A stretch of DNA of 64,000 nt. It comes from Novosphingobium subterraneum. GTDB lineage: Bacteria; Pseudomonadota; Alphaproteobacteria; Sphingomonadales; Sphingomonadaceae. The stretch is taken from contig NZ_JRVC01000003.1 of the NCBI RefSeq assembly GCF_000807925.1, positions 186,001 through 250,000 on the forward strand. Reading direction: 5' to 3'. The notes below the pieces were generated by a model. That model was not told the DNA's origin and ran no database searches. It saw only the letters and a program-made list of their open reading frames with translations. The position numbers and the translations under genes are program-made. This document shows positions 25,888 to 33,950 of the stretch, piece by piece. How positions within the stretch are numbered: position 1 is the first letter of the stretch; each line of letters starts with the position of its first letter.

Positions 25888-27225
25888 ATGTCACAAACCC
25901 CGCGCGAGGTGATCGAGCAGACGCCCATGGGTGTCCGCCAGTGGATCGTGGTGGTCCTGATGGTGCTGTTGAACGCGCTTGACGGGTTTGACGTGCTGTC
26001 GAGCGCCTTTGCCGCGCCGGGTATCACCGCCGATTGGGGCATTGCCCGCCCGGCGCTGGGCGTGGTGCTTTCGGCTGAGCTGCTCGGCATGGGCTTCGGT
26101 TCGGTGCTGCTCGGTGGGGCGGCAGACCGGTATGGCCGCAAGTTTACCATGCTTGCCTGCCTCGTGCTGATGGCGATTGGCATGTATCTGGCAAGCATCG
26201 CGACGGCGGTTCAGCCGATGGTTGCCTACCGGTTCCTCACCGGCATCGGCATCGGCGGGATGCTCACCACCACCAACGCGGTGGTCGCCGAAAGCACCAA
26301 CAGCCGTTGGCGCTCTGTCGCCATCGCGGTCTATGTGGCGGGCTATCCGCTGGGCGCGATCGTCGGCGGAATTGCCGCATCGGAATGGCTGCTACCCACC
26401 TACAGCTGGCACGCCGTGTTTCTGTTCGGCGCGGCGGTGACCGCAGTCCTGATCCCGGTCATCCTGGTGCTGGTGCCCGAAACGGCGGCCTATCTGGCGA
26501 CGAAGCGCAATCTGGCGGGCGTGAACCGCACGCTCGCCGCGTTTGGCAAGCCTGCCATCAGCGATCTGCCGGTGATCGTGGCGGGTACCGCCAAGCCTCG
26601 GGTAACCGATATCCTGTCCAACCCCAGACTGCGCCCGGTCACCTTGCTCCTGGCGTTCGGCTACACGTTTCATTGCATCACCTTCTATTACATCCTGAAG
26701 TTCGGGGTGCAGATCGTGTCCGATTATCCGCCGGGCTATCCTCCGGCGCAGGCGGCCACGGTGCTGACATACGCCAACATCGGCGGGTTCCTGGGCAGCG
26801 CGCTTTTCGGCTTCGTGATGGCGCGGCTGGGGGTCAGGTGGCCGACCGCGCTGATGCTGCTGATCGGCGCGATGCTGGTGGCCTGGTTCGGCACCGGGCG
26901 TGATACGCTCAATGCGTGGCAAATGGCGACGATGATCGCCGGTTTCTTTACCAATGCGGCGATCAGCGGCTACTATGCCGCCTTTGCGCGCGGCTTCCCG
27001 GCCTATGCGCGGGCCACCGGCACAGGTTTCGCGCTGGGCGTCGGGCGGCTGGGGGCTGCGGGCAGTCCGTTGCTGGCGGGCACCCTGTTCGGGTGGTTGG
27101 GAGATGACCAACTGCTGACGGTGTCGATCATCATGGCAATGGGCTCGGTTCTCAGCCTCGTGCTGTTCCTGATGCTGCCCGAGCGCGATGGCGACGACGT
27201 GATGGCGGATCAGCCTGCGGGGTAG
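25888..27225 (+). CDS. MFS aromatic acid:H+ symporter family transporter (MFS 3)
   Basis: Inner-membrane transporter of 445 residues. The first membrane segment contains NALDGFDVLSSAFAAP, the DGFD-type motif of the AAHS (PcaK/BenK) group, in which the Asp is needed for aromatic acid transport. The loop motif GGAADRYGRKFTML matches MFS motif A. It starts 47 bases after marR on the same strand and is probably co-transcribed. Uptake of an aromatic acid is likely; whether this is the dimer, vanillate or ferulate is unknown. Confidence 0.88.
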   Translation: MSQTPREVIEQTPMGVRQWIVVVLMVLLNALDGFDVLSSAFAAPGITADWGIARPALGVVLSAELLGMGFGSVLLGGAADRYGRKFTMLACLVLMAIGMYLASIATAVQPMVAYRFLTGIGIGGMLTTTNAVVAESTNSRWRSVAIAVYVAGYPLGAIVGGIAASEWLLPTYSWHAVFLFGAAVTAVLIPVILVLVPETAAYLATKRNLAGVNRTLAAFGKPAISDLPVIVAGTAKPRVTDILSNPRLRPVTLLLAFGYTFHCITFYYILKFGVQIVSDYPPGYPPAQAATVLTYANIGGFLGSALFGFVMARLGVRWPTALMLLIGAMLVAWFGTGRDTLNAWQMATMIAGFFTNAAISGYYAAFARGFPAYARATGTGFALGVGRLGAAGSPLLAGTLFGWLGDDQLLTVSIIMAMGSVLSLVLFLMLPERDGDDVMADQPAG

Positions 27226-27264
27226 GATCACTTCAGCATCCTTGACCGGATCGAAGGGGGTGGA

Positions 27265-28515
27265 ATGCGCGTGACCAGAAGCCTCGTTTCGCCCCTCGTC
27301 TGCATGGCCCTGTTATGGGGGAGTTGCGGGGGAGTTGCCGCAGAGTCACCCCAGAGTTCGCGAGAGTTGGAAAGTTCTTCTCCACTGGTCTGGGACGGCC
27401 ATAACGACGTCCCCGAGCAGCTCCGCGAACGCCGCAAGGATGTTCTGGAAGGCTTTGATTTCAATGACACGCGCAGCGTCGGGATGATGACCGACTTGCC
27501 CAGAATGCGCGCCGGAAATGTGGGAGCGCAGTTCTGGTCGGTCTATGTCTCGGCCGATCTGCCAGAGCCGCAGGCGGTGCAGGCCACGCTTGAACAGATC
27601 GACGTGATGAAGCGCCTGATCGCGCGGCACCCGGCTGAAATGCAGTTCTGCATCGACACGGCCTGCGTTGAAAAAGCGTGGAAATCAAAGAAGATAGCCT
27701 CACTCCTCGGCATGGAGGGCGGCCATTCGATAGGCGGCTCGCTGGGCGTCCTGCGCCAGATGCATGAGCTCGGCGCACGCTACATGACGCTGACGCATTT
27801 CAGGAACAATGCCTGGGCCGACAGCGCCACCGACGCCCCCGCGCACGATGGTCTGACGCCGTTCGGAAGACAAGTTGTCAAGGAAATGCAACGGCTTGGC
27901 ATGCTGGTCGACCTCGCCCACGTCAGCGAGGCGACCATGCGTGACGTGGTGGCGCTGGGCGGTCCGCCGCCGATCGTAAGCCACTCCAACGCCCGTGCGA
28001 TCAACCACCACGCCCGCAATGTCTCGGACGAGACGCTGAAGGCGATCGGCGTTGCTGGCGGCATCGTCATGGTCAACTTCTATCCGCCCTATGTCGTTGA
28101 AGCGGCACGACAATGGAGCGCTGCGCGGGACGCCGAAGCGGCGCGCGCCAAGGCGCTCAATCGTGGCGATCCCGCCGCCGAGAAGGCGGCGCTCGCGGCA
28201 TGGGACAAGGCTAACCCGATGCCGCGCGGCAGCGTCAAGGACGTCGCGGATCATATTGATCACATTGCAAAATTGATCGGCGTCGGCCACGTCGGCCTCG
28301 GCGGAGACCTTGATGGTGTCGAGGCGACGGTGCAGGGCATGGAGGACGTCTCGACCTACCCCGTGCTCTTCGCCGAACTGTCCCGGCGCGGCTGGTCGAA
28401 GGCGGATCTCGGGAAGCTTGCCAGCGGTAACATCCTGCGGGTGATGAAGGCTGCCGAGGCTTATGCCGCCGCGCACCACAGCGATGCCCCGCTTGAAAGC
28501 GCGACGACGTTCTGA
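27265..28515 (+). CDS. Exported membrane dipeptidase (peptidase M19)
   Basis: Zinc dipeptidase-like protein of 416 residues. A signal peptide (ending near GGVAAES) precedes the M19 domain. Metal-site motifs are visible: VWDGHNDVP (His and Asp), LLGMEGGHSIG (bridging Glu), VDLAHVSE, PPPIVSHSNARAI and GLGGDLDGV. M19 enzymes hydrolyse dipeptides, often with D-residues at the C-terminus. ATG at 27265 follows AAGGGGGTGG. It is on its own transcription unit and shows no link to the preceding transporters. Confidence 0.88.
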   Translation: MRVTRSLVSPLVCMALLWGSCGGVAAESPQSSRELESSSPLVWDGHNDVPEQLRERRKDVLEGFDFNDTRSVGMMTDLPRMRAGNVGAQFWSVYVSADLPEPQAVQATLEQIDVMKRLIARHPAEMQFCIDTACVEKAWKSKKIASLLGMEGGHSIGGSLGVLRQMHELGARYMTLTHFRNNAWADSATDAPAHDGLTPFGRQVVKEMQRLGMLVDLAHVSEATMRDVVALGGPPPIVSHSNARAINHHARNVSDETLKAIGVAGGIVMVNFYPPYVVEAARQWSAARDAEAARAKALNRGDPAAEKAALAAWDKANPMPRGSVKDVADHIDHIAKLIGVGHVGLGGDLDGVEATVQGMEDVSTYPVLFAELSRRGWSKADLGKLASGNILRVMKAAEAYAAAHHSDAPLESATTF

Positions 28516-28608
28516 CGTTTCATTTCGCCGCCATTTTCGCTCTCGACGCAAGGGCGGGAAGGCGGCAAGATAGTTTGGTTCAATAACAATCTGGACGGAG
28601 AGACCACC

Positions 28609-28986
28609 TTGTTTACCCACACTTTCCTTGGCACCAATGACATCGAAAAGTCGCGCAAGTTCTACAGCGCGGTAATGCAGACTCTCGGTCACAATGCGGT
28701 GGAACTGCCGCACGGCACGCTGTTCCCTTCGCCCAACGGCTCGCTGATCGTGGCGAAGCCAAGCAACGGCGAAGCGCACACCGTCTCCAATGGCTACACG
28801 CTCGGCTTCAAGGCGGCCGATTCCTCGGTGGTTGATGCCTGGCACGCCGCAGGCCTTGCTAACGGCGGCACCTGCGAAGGTCAGCCGGGCGTTCGCGAAA
28901 ACTCGCCGGGCAAGCAGTATGGCGCCTACCTGCGCGATCCGGATGGCAACAAGATCTGCGCTTTCGCGCCCAATCCCAACGCCTGA
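28609..28986 (+). CDS. VOC/glyoxalase-fold protein
   Basis: Small protein of 125 residues with one vicinal-oxygen-chelate module pair: LFTHTFLGTNDIEKSRKFY at the start and YLRDPDGNKICAF near the end, where metal-binding His and Glu usually lie. His4 is present, but the C-terminal Glu is not clear, so catalysis is uncertain. The start is TTG, supported by GGAGAGA at 28597-28603. Members include glyoxalases, fosfomycin-resistance proteins and ring-cleavage enzymes; no specific role can be assigned. Confidence 0.82.
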   Translation: MFTHTFLGTNDIEKSRKFYSAVMQTLGHNAVELPHGTLFPSPNGSLIVAKPSNGEAHTVSNGYTLGFKAADSSVVDAWHAAGLANGGTCEGQPGVRENSPGKQYGAYLRDPDGNKICAFAPNPNA

Positions 28987-28992
28987 TCGCCA

Positions 28993-29019
28993 GCCGCCCC
29001 GGTATCGAGCCGGGGCGGC
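28993..29019. terminator. Hairpin terminator between VOC and ScfR-like genes
   Basis: A perfect 10-bp stem GCCGCCCCGG/CCGGGGCGGC with a seven-base loop lies in the 35-base gap between two convergent genes. T-runs are weak on both sides. Confidence 0.55.
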
Positions 29020-29021
29020 CT

Positions 29022-30431
29022 TCACATGTCCGTGATCCCGTAAGGAACCAGATCGCGGGCATGCGGGTCGACCACGATGGCGCGGTCGCTGGGCGGGAAG
29101 GCGCGCTGGTCGCACTTGTCGCGCGGGCAGATGCGGCAGGAAATGCCGATCCGCGTCACGGCCTCGGGTCGTGCGAGATTGATCCCGTCGGCATAGATGA
29201 ACTCGTCGGCCAGCGCGGCTTCGCAGCCCAGGGCCACGGCGTAGCGGCGCGGTATGCGATAATAGCTGCCCGAAGGCTTCACCAGGCCCTTGGCAATCGA
29301 GACATAGCGCACGCCATCAGGCATTTCCGCGGCCTGTACGTGGATGCGATCGGGGATCGCTACGGCTTCGTGCACCACCCATAGCGGGCAGGCACCGCCG
29401 AAGCGGGCGAACTGAAGGCGTGTGGCCGAGTGGCGCTTGGTGATGTTGCCGGCCATGTCGACGCGGCAGAAGAACATCGGAATCCCGCGCGCCTGCGGGC
29501 GCTGCAGCGTCGACAGGCGATGGCAGACCTGCTCGAAGCTGGCCCCGAAAGTCAGGCGCAGCTGATCGATATCATGCCGCAGCGCACGGGCGCGGGTGCG
29601 GAACCATTCGTAGGGCATGATCAGCGCGCCTGCCGCATAATTGCCCAGGCCTACAGTCAGGAGCTGGCGCGCGGCGTCCGATTGCAGCGTTGCCTCGCCG
29701 ACGATGGCGCTGATTTCATCGCGCAGGGCTTCGGCCGCCAGCTGGTATGCGATCTGGAACCGGGCGGATTCGATCGGCTGGTTGGGGTCTATGGTGAGGC
29801 GGCGCGCTTCGGGGTCGAAGCGCCGCATTGCCCCGCCGCTGACCTGTTCAACCGCGATGCCGCGACTCTCCAGCCAGCTTGCCATTTGCGCCGATGTCGG
29901 CGTCAGCCCGGTGCCGGATAGTCGCACCGCCAGTCGTTCGGCGGCGCGGTCGATGGTATCGACGTAGTTGTTGGCGTGGTGGAACCAATCGCGCACTTCT
30001 TCCCACGGCAGGCGGCCGCCGGAGATACTGTCCGATCCCAGCGCCTCGTCGATGGCTTCGAGCCGCTGGACCGAGCGGCGGTGCTGGTCCCACAACTGGG
30101 CGAAGGCCTGGGCGAAGGCGGGGTATTGCTCTGCAACGCGCTCCACCTGATCGCCGGGAAGCATCTGGCCCAGCATCGGATCGGCGGTGGCATCGCGCAA
30201 GGCGGAAAGCACCGGCTCGACCCGGTCGGCAGCGAAGTCCTGCCATTCGACCGGAAAGCTCTGCTGCAACCGGTCGGTCAGCGCAGGGGTCAGGGGGCGC
30301 TCGTCATTCTCGATCTGCGAGAGATAGGAGGCGCTGATCCCCAGAAGCGATGCCATCTCGCCCTGGCGCAGCTTTCGCGTGACGCGCAGAGCCTTGAGTT
30401 GTTCGCCTGCAAACAAGCGGCGTCGCGCCAT
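29022..30431 (-). CDS. ScfR/RamB-type short-chain acyl-CoA responsive regulator
   Basis: Regulator of 469 residues. An XRE helix-turn-helix at residues 13-62 (LRQGEMASLLGISASYLSQI) is followed by a long IrrE/ImmA-like and DUF2083 region. The metallopeptidase HExxH is not present (FQIAYQLAAEAL instead). The C-terminus has a Cys cluster, GISCRICPRDKCDQRAFPP, found in RamB and PccR. PccR controls propionyl-CoA carboxylase genes in Rhodobacter, and here the gene is divergent from a complete propionyl-CoA pathway, so the same role is likely. Three TTTGCAAA-like boxes lie in the spacer. ATG at 30431. Confidence 0.88.
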   Translation of the reverse strand: MARRRLFAGEQLKALRVTRKLRQGEMASLLGISASYLSQIENDERPLTPALTDRLQQSFPVEWQDFAADRVEPVLSALRDATADPMLGQMLPGDQVERVAEQYPAFAQAFAQLWDQHRRSVQRLEAIDEALGSDSISGGRLPWEEVRDWFHHANNYVDTIDRAAERLAVRLSGTGLTPTSAQMASWLESRGIAVEQVSGGAMRRFDPEARRLTIDPNQPIESARFQIAYQLAAEALRDEISAIVGEATLQSDAARQLLTVGLGNYAAGALIMPYEWFRTRARALRHDIDQLRLTFGASFEQVCHRLSTLQRPQARGIPMFFCRVDMAGNITKRHSATRLQFARFGGACPLWVVHEAVAIPDRIHVQAAEMPDGVRYVSIAKGLVKPSGSYYRIPRRYAVALGCEAALADEFIYADGINLARPEAVTRIGISCRICPRDKCDQRAFPPSDRAIVVDPHARDLVPYGITDM

Positions 30432-30457
30432 TTATCCCGTCCCCCAGCTCCGGCCGG

Positions 30458-30490
30458 TTTTGCAAAGTGATCCTTCGCAAGTTTGCAGAA
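30458..30490. promoter_or_regulatory. Candidate ScfR/RamB operator (TTTGCAAA boxes)
   Basis: Three related 8-bp boxes in 33 bases: TTTGCAAA (30459-30466), TTCGCAAG (30474-30481) and TTTGCAGA (30482-30489). RamB and PccR recognise TTTGCAAA-type sequences, and the boxes lie between the regulator gene and pccB. The first box is 27 bases from the regulator start. Confidence 0.62.
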
Positions 30491-30656
30491 TAACATTGGA
30501 CTTGGCAAGCGGCGTGGCGCAGTTGGAACGCCGATCCGCGCCCGGTGTCGTTCCGGCAGGGCGCGGGCGCGGCTCTGGCGTGGCGCCTCGGGGAGGAGGA
30601 GCAGGCCGGAGTCGCAGCAGAAAACGGTCCGCCAGTCAGAAGAAGGGATGCCACGC

Positions 30657-32183
30657 ATGTCCGCCAATATCGCCGAAATGGAAAAGCGCCGGGAAGCCGC
30701 GCGGCTGGGTGGCGGGCAGAAGCGCATCGATGCCCAACATGCCAAGGGCAAGCTGACCGCACGCGAACGCCTCGAAGTGCTGCTGGATGAGGGCAGCTTC
30801 GAGGAAGTGGACATGTACGTCGAGCATAACTGCGTCGACTTTGGCATGCCCGACACCGTCATTCCGGGCGATGGCGTGGTCACCGGATCGGGCACGATCA
30901 ACGGCCGTCTGGTCTATGTGTTCAGCCAGGACTTCACGGTGTTCGGCGGATCGCTTTCGGAACGGCACGCACAGAAGATCTGCAAGATCATGGACATGGC
31001 GCTGAAGGTCGGCGCGCCGGTGATCGGCCTCAACGATTCCGGCGGCGCACGCATCCAGGAAGGCGTGGCCTCGCTCGGCGGCTATGCCGAGGTGTTCCAG
31101 CGCAACGTGCTGGCCTCGGGCGTGGTGCCGCAGCTTTCGCTGATCATGGGGCCGTGCGCGGGCGGCGCGGTCTATTCGCCTGCCATGACCGACTTCATCT
31201 TCATGGTGAAGGACAGCTCGTACATGTTCGTCACCGGCCCGGATGTGGTCAAGACCGTGACCAACGAGGTCGTCAGCCAAGAGGAACTGGGCGGCGCGGT
31301 GACGCACACGACCAAGACCTCGGTCGCCGACCTCGCGCTGGAGAACGACATCGAGGCGCTGCTGGCGGCGCGCGATTTCTTCGATTACCTGCCGCTGTCG
31401 AACCGCCAGGACGTGCCCGAGCGGCCCACCTCGGATCCTTACGACCGCCTCGAGCCCAGCCTCGATACCATCGTGCCGGCTTCGGCGACGCAGCCCTATG
31501 ACATGCACGAAGTCATCCGCAAGACAGTGGACGAGGGCGAGTTCTTCGAGATCCAGCCCAAGCATGCCGCGAACATCATCTGCGGTTTCGGGCGCGTCGA
31601 AGGCCGCACCGTGGGTGTGGTCGCCAACCAGCCGATGGTGCTGGCAGGTGTGCTCGACATCAACTCCTCCAAGAAGGCCGCGCGGTTCGTGCGCTTCTGC
31701 GATGCGTTCAACATTCCGATCGTGACCTTCGTCGACGTTCCGGGCTTCCTCCCCGGCACGGCGCAGGAGCACAATGGCATCATCAAGCACGGCGCCAAGC
31801 TGCTCTTCGCCTATGCCGAGGCGACCGTCCCGAAGATCACCGTCATCACCCGCAAGGCCTATGGCGGCGCCTATGACGTGATGGCCTCCAAGCACCTGCG
31901 CGGCGACCTCAACTACGCCTGGCCGACCGCCGAAATCGCGGTGATGGGTGCCAAGGGCGCGGTCGAGATCATCTTCCGCGGGCTTTCCGCCGAAGAGCAG
32001 GCGGTGAAGACCAAGGAATACGAGGACCGCTTCGCCAACCCGTTCGTGGCGGCGAGCAAGGGCTTCGTCGACGAGGTGATCCACCCGCACTCGACGCGCC
32101 GCCGTGTCGCGCTGGGTCTCAGGAAGCTCAAGAACAAGAGCCTCGAGAACCCGTGGAAGAAGCACGACAACATTCCGCTCTGA
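30657..32183 (+). CDS. pccB: Propionyl-CoA carboxylase beta subunit
   Basis: Carboxyltransferase subunit of 508 residues; it moves CO2 from biotin to propionyl-CoA, giving methylmalonyl-CoA. Acyl-CoA and biotin oxyanion motifs are intact: [15 protein letters not shown] in the N-terminal half and [20 protein letters not shown] in the C-terminal half. The 58-residue open extension upstream is discarded: ATG at 30657 follows GAAGGG at 30642-30647 and begins the conserved [13 protein letters not shown]. First gene of the propionyl-CoA operon; the biotin-carrying subunit is at 37893, seven genes in. Confidence 0.95.
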   Translation: MSANIAEMEKRREAARLGGGQKRIDAQHAKGKLTARERLEVLLDEGSFEEVDMYVEHNCVDFGMPDTVIPGDGVVTGSGTINGRLVYVFSQDFTVFGGSLSERHAQKICKIMDMALKVGAPVIGLNDSGGARIQEGVASLGGYAEVFQRNVLASGVVPQLSLIMGPCAGGAVYSPAMTDFIFMVKDSSYMFVTGPDVVKTVTNEVVSQEELGGAVTHTTKTSVADLALENDIEALLAARDFFDYLPLSNRQDVPERPTSDPYDRLEPSLDTIVPASATQPYDMHEVIRKTVDEGEFFEIQPKHAANIICGFGRVEGRTVGVVANQPMVLAGVLDINSSKKAARFVRFCDAFNIPIVTFVDVPGFLPGTAQEHNGIIKHGAKLLFAYAEATVPKITVITRKAYGGAYDVMASKHLRGDLNYAWPTAEIAVMGAKGAVEIIFRGLSAEEQAVKTKEYEDRFANPFVAASKGFVDEVIHPHSTRRRVALGLRKLKNKSLENPWKKHDNIPL

Positions 32184-32212
32184 TTTGCCCCACGGTTTTG
32201 GAAAGACTGACA

Positions 32213-33391
32213 ATGACCGACATCTACATCGTCTCGGGCGCGCGTACCGCCATCGGCTCGTTCGGCGGCGGCCTTGCCTCGCTGCGTCCGGCCGAAACCG
32301 GCGCGATTGTCATCAAGGAAGCGATTGCCCGCGCCGGGATCACGCCTGACAAGGTGCAGAACGTGGTGATCGGCACGGTCGTGCCGACCCAGCCCAAGGA
32401 TGCCTATGTCAGCCGCGTCGCGGCGGTAAACGCGGGCGTGCCGATCGAGGCTCCCGCCATGAACGTCAACCGCTTGTGCGGTTCGGGCCTGCAGGCGATC
32501 GTCTCGGCGGCGCAGGGCATTGCCCTTGGTGAGCAGGACATTGCCATCGGCGGCGGCGCTGAAAGCATGTCGAACGCGCCGCACATGGTGCTGACCGCGC
32601 GCAATGGGCAGAAGATGGGCGACCAGGTGCTGATGGACGCCATGCTCGGCGCGCTGCACGATCCGTTCGAGAACATCCACATGGGCGTGACGGCGGAGAA
32701 CGTGGCCGAGCGCTGCGCGATCAGCCGCGAGGAGCAGGACGCGCTGGCGGTGGAAAGCCACAAGCGTGCGGCCGCAGCCATCGCAGCGGGCTACTTCAAG
32801 GAGCAGATCGTCCCGGTCGAGATCAAGACCCGCAAGGGCGTAACGGTGTTCGATACGGATGAGCACGTGCGCGCCGATGCCTCGGTCGAGGCGATGGCTG
32901 GCCTCAAGCCGGTGTTCAAGAAGGACGGCACGGTTACCGCCGGCAACGCGAGCGGAATCAACGACGGCGCGGCAGCGGTCGTGCTCGCCAGCGGCAAGGC
33001 GGTTGAAGAGCATGGGCTGAAGCCGATGGCCAGGATCCTCGGCTGGGGCCATGCGGGCGTGGAACCGAACGTCATGGGCCTTGGCCCGGTCAAGGCCGTG
33101 CCGGTGGCGCTGGCGCGCGCGGGTCTGACGCTCGACCAGATCGACGTGATCGAAAGCAACGAGGCTTTTGCGGCGCAGGCGTGCGGCGTGGCCAAGGAAC
33201 TGGGCTTCGATCCGGCAAAGACCAACGTCAACGGCTCGGGCATCTCGCTCGGCCATCCGATCGGTGCGACCGGCGCGATCCTGACGATCAAGACGATGTA
33301 CGAACTGCACCGCACCGGTGGGCGCTATGGCCTCATCACCATGTGCATCGGCGGCGGTCAGGGCATCGCCATGGTCATCGAGAAGGTCTGA
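32213..33391 (+). CDS. Acetyl-CoA acetyltransferase (thiolase)
   Basis: Thiolase of 392 residues. The acylated Cys is in NRLCGSGLQAI, the His is in GHPIGATGA and the second Cys is in MCIGGGQG; SNEAFAAQ is also present. Biosynthetic thiolases of this length condense two acetyl-CoA, or cleave 3-ketoacyl-CoA, including 3-ketovaleryl-CoA, which yields propionyl-CoA. Location 29 bases after pccB fits feeding of propionyl-CoA into the carboxylase. ATG at 32213. No reductase or polymerase for polyhydroxyalkanoate is nearby. Confidence 0.93.
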   Translation: MTDIYIVSGARTAIGSFGGGLASLRPAETGAIVIKEAIARAGITPDKVQNVVIGTVVPTQPKDAYVSRVAAVNAGVPIEAPAMNVNRLCGSGLQAIVSAAQGIALGEQDIAIGGGAESMSNAPHMVLTARNGQKMGDQVLMDAMLGALHDPFENIHMGVTAENVAERCAISREEQDALAVESHKRAAAAIAAGYFKEQIVPVEIKTRKGVTVFDTDEHVRADASVEAMAGLKPVFKKDGTVTAGNASGINDGAAAVVLASGKAVEEHGLKPMARILGWGHAGVEPNVMGLGPVKAVPVALARAGLTLDQIDVIESNEAFAAQACGVAKELGFDPAKTNVNGSGISLGHPIGATGAILTIKTMYELHRTGGRYGLITMCIGGGQGIAMVIEKV

Positions 33392-33393
33392 AC

Positions 33394-33834
33394 ATGAAAC
33401 TGGGCCGCCTCAACCACGTGGGCGTTGCAACGCCGGACATCGACGCTTCCATCGCGTTCTATCGTGACGTGATGGGCGCAAGTGACATCACCGAGCCGTT
33501 CGTGCTGGAAAGCCAGCAGGTGCGGGTGTGCTTCGTCAATACGCCGGGCGAGAACGGCACGGCGGGGACGCAGATCGAGCTGATCCAGCCGACCAGCCCG
33601 GACAGCGCAGTGGGCAAGTGGCTCGCGGCCAATCCCTTGGGCGGGCAGCACCACCTTTGCTACGAAGTGCCCGATATTCACGAGGCCAAGGCCTGGTTCG
33701 AGGGGCAGGGCAAGCGCGTGCTCGGCGAACCCCGCATCGGTGCGCACGGGACGCTGATCTTCTTCGTGCACCCCAAGGACATGGGCGGGCAGCTGACCGA
33801 GATCATGGAGACGCCCAAGGACGGGCATCATTGA
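33394..33834 (+). CDS. mce: Methylmalonyl-CoA epimerase
   Basis: VOC-fold epimerase of 146 residues that interconverts the S and R forms of methylmalonyl-CoA between carboxylase and mutase. Conserved metal-binding His is in LNHVGVATPDI, with QIELIQPTSP (Glu), GGQHHLCYEV (His) and QLTEIME (Glu) completing the site. It begins two bases after the thiolase stop and belongs to the same operon. Confidence 0.93.
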   Translation: MKLGRLNHVGVATPDIDASIAFYRDVMGASDITEPFVLESQQVRVCFVNTPGENGTAGTQIELIQPTSPDSAVGKWLAANPLGGQHHLCYEVPDIHEAKAWFEGQGKRVLGEPRIGAHGTLIFFVHPKDMGGQLTEIMETPKDGHH

Positions 33835-33847
33835 GGGTGAGAGAACC

Positions 33848-33935
33848 GTCACCCTGAACTTGTTTCAGGGTCCATCGTGCGAATGGCACGGCGGTTCGAG
33901 TGGCAGAATGGATGCTGAAACAAGTTCAGCATGAC
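33848..33935. repeat. Paired palindromic (REP-like) element before the mutase gene
   Basis: Two 28-base arms (33848-33875 and 33908-33935) are inverted copies at 24 of 28 positions. Each arm also folds on itself: ACCCTGAA/TTCAGGGT in the first and ATGCTGAA/TTCAGCAT in the second. The differences between arms keep pairing within each hairpin. This fits an intergenic REP-type repeat. It lies inside the operon between mce and mcm. Confidence 0.7.
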
Positions 33936-33950
33936 GTGCGAGATGGCAAA

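Noticed and set aside
27265..27345. Lipoprotein signal in the dipeptidase
   Set aside because: The sequence before Cys is LLWGSC, with Trp at -3, which does not fit the lipobox; a signal peptidase I site after GVAA is better.
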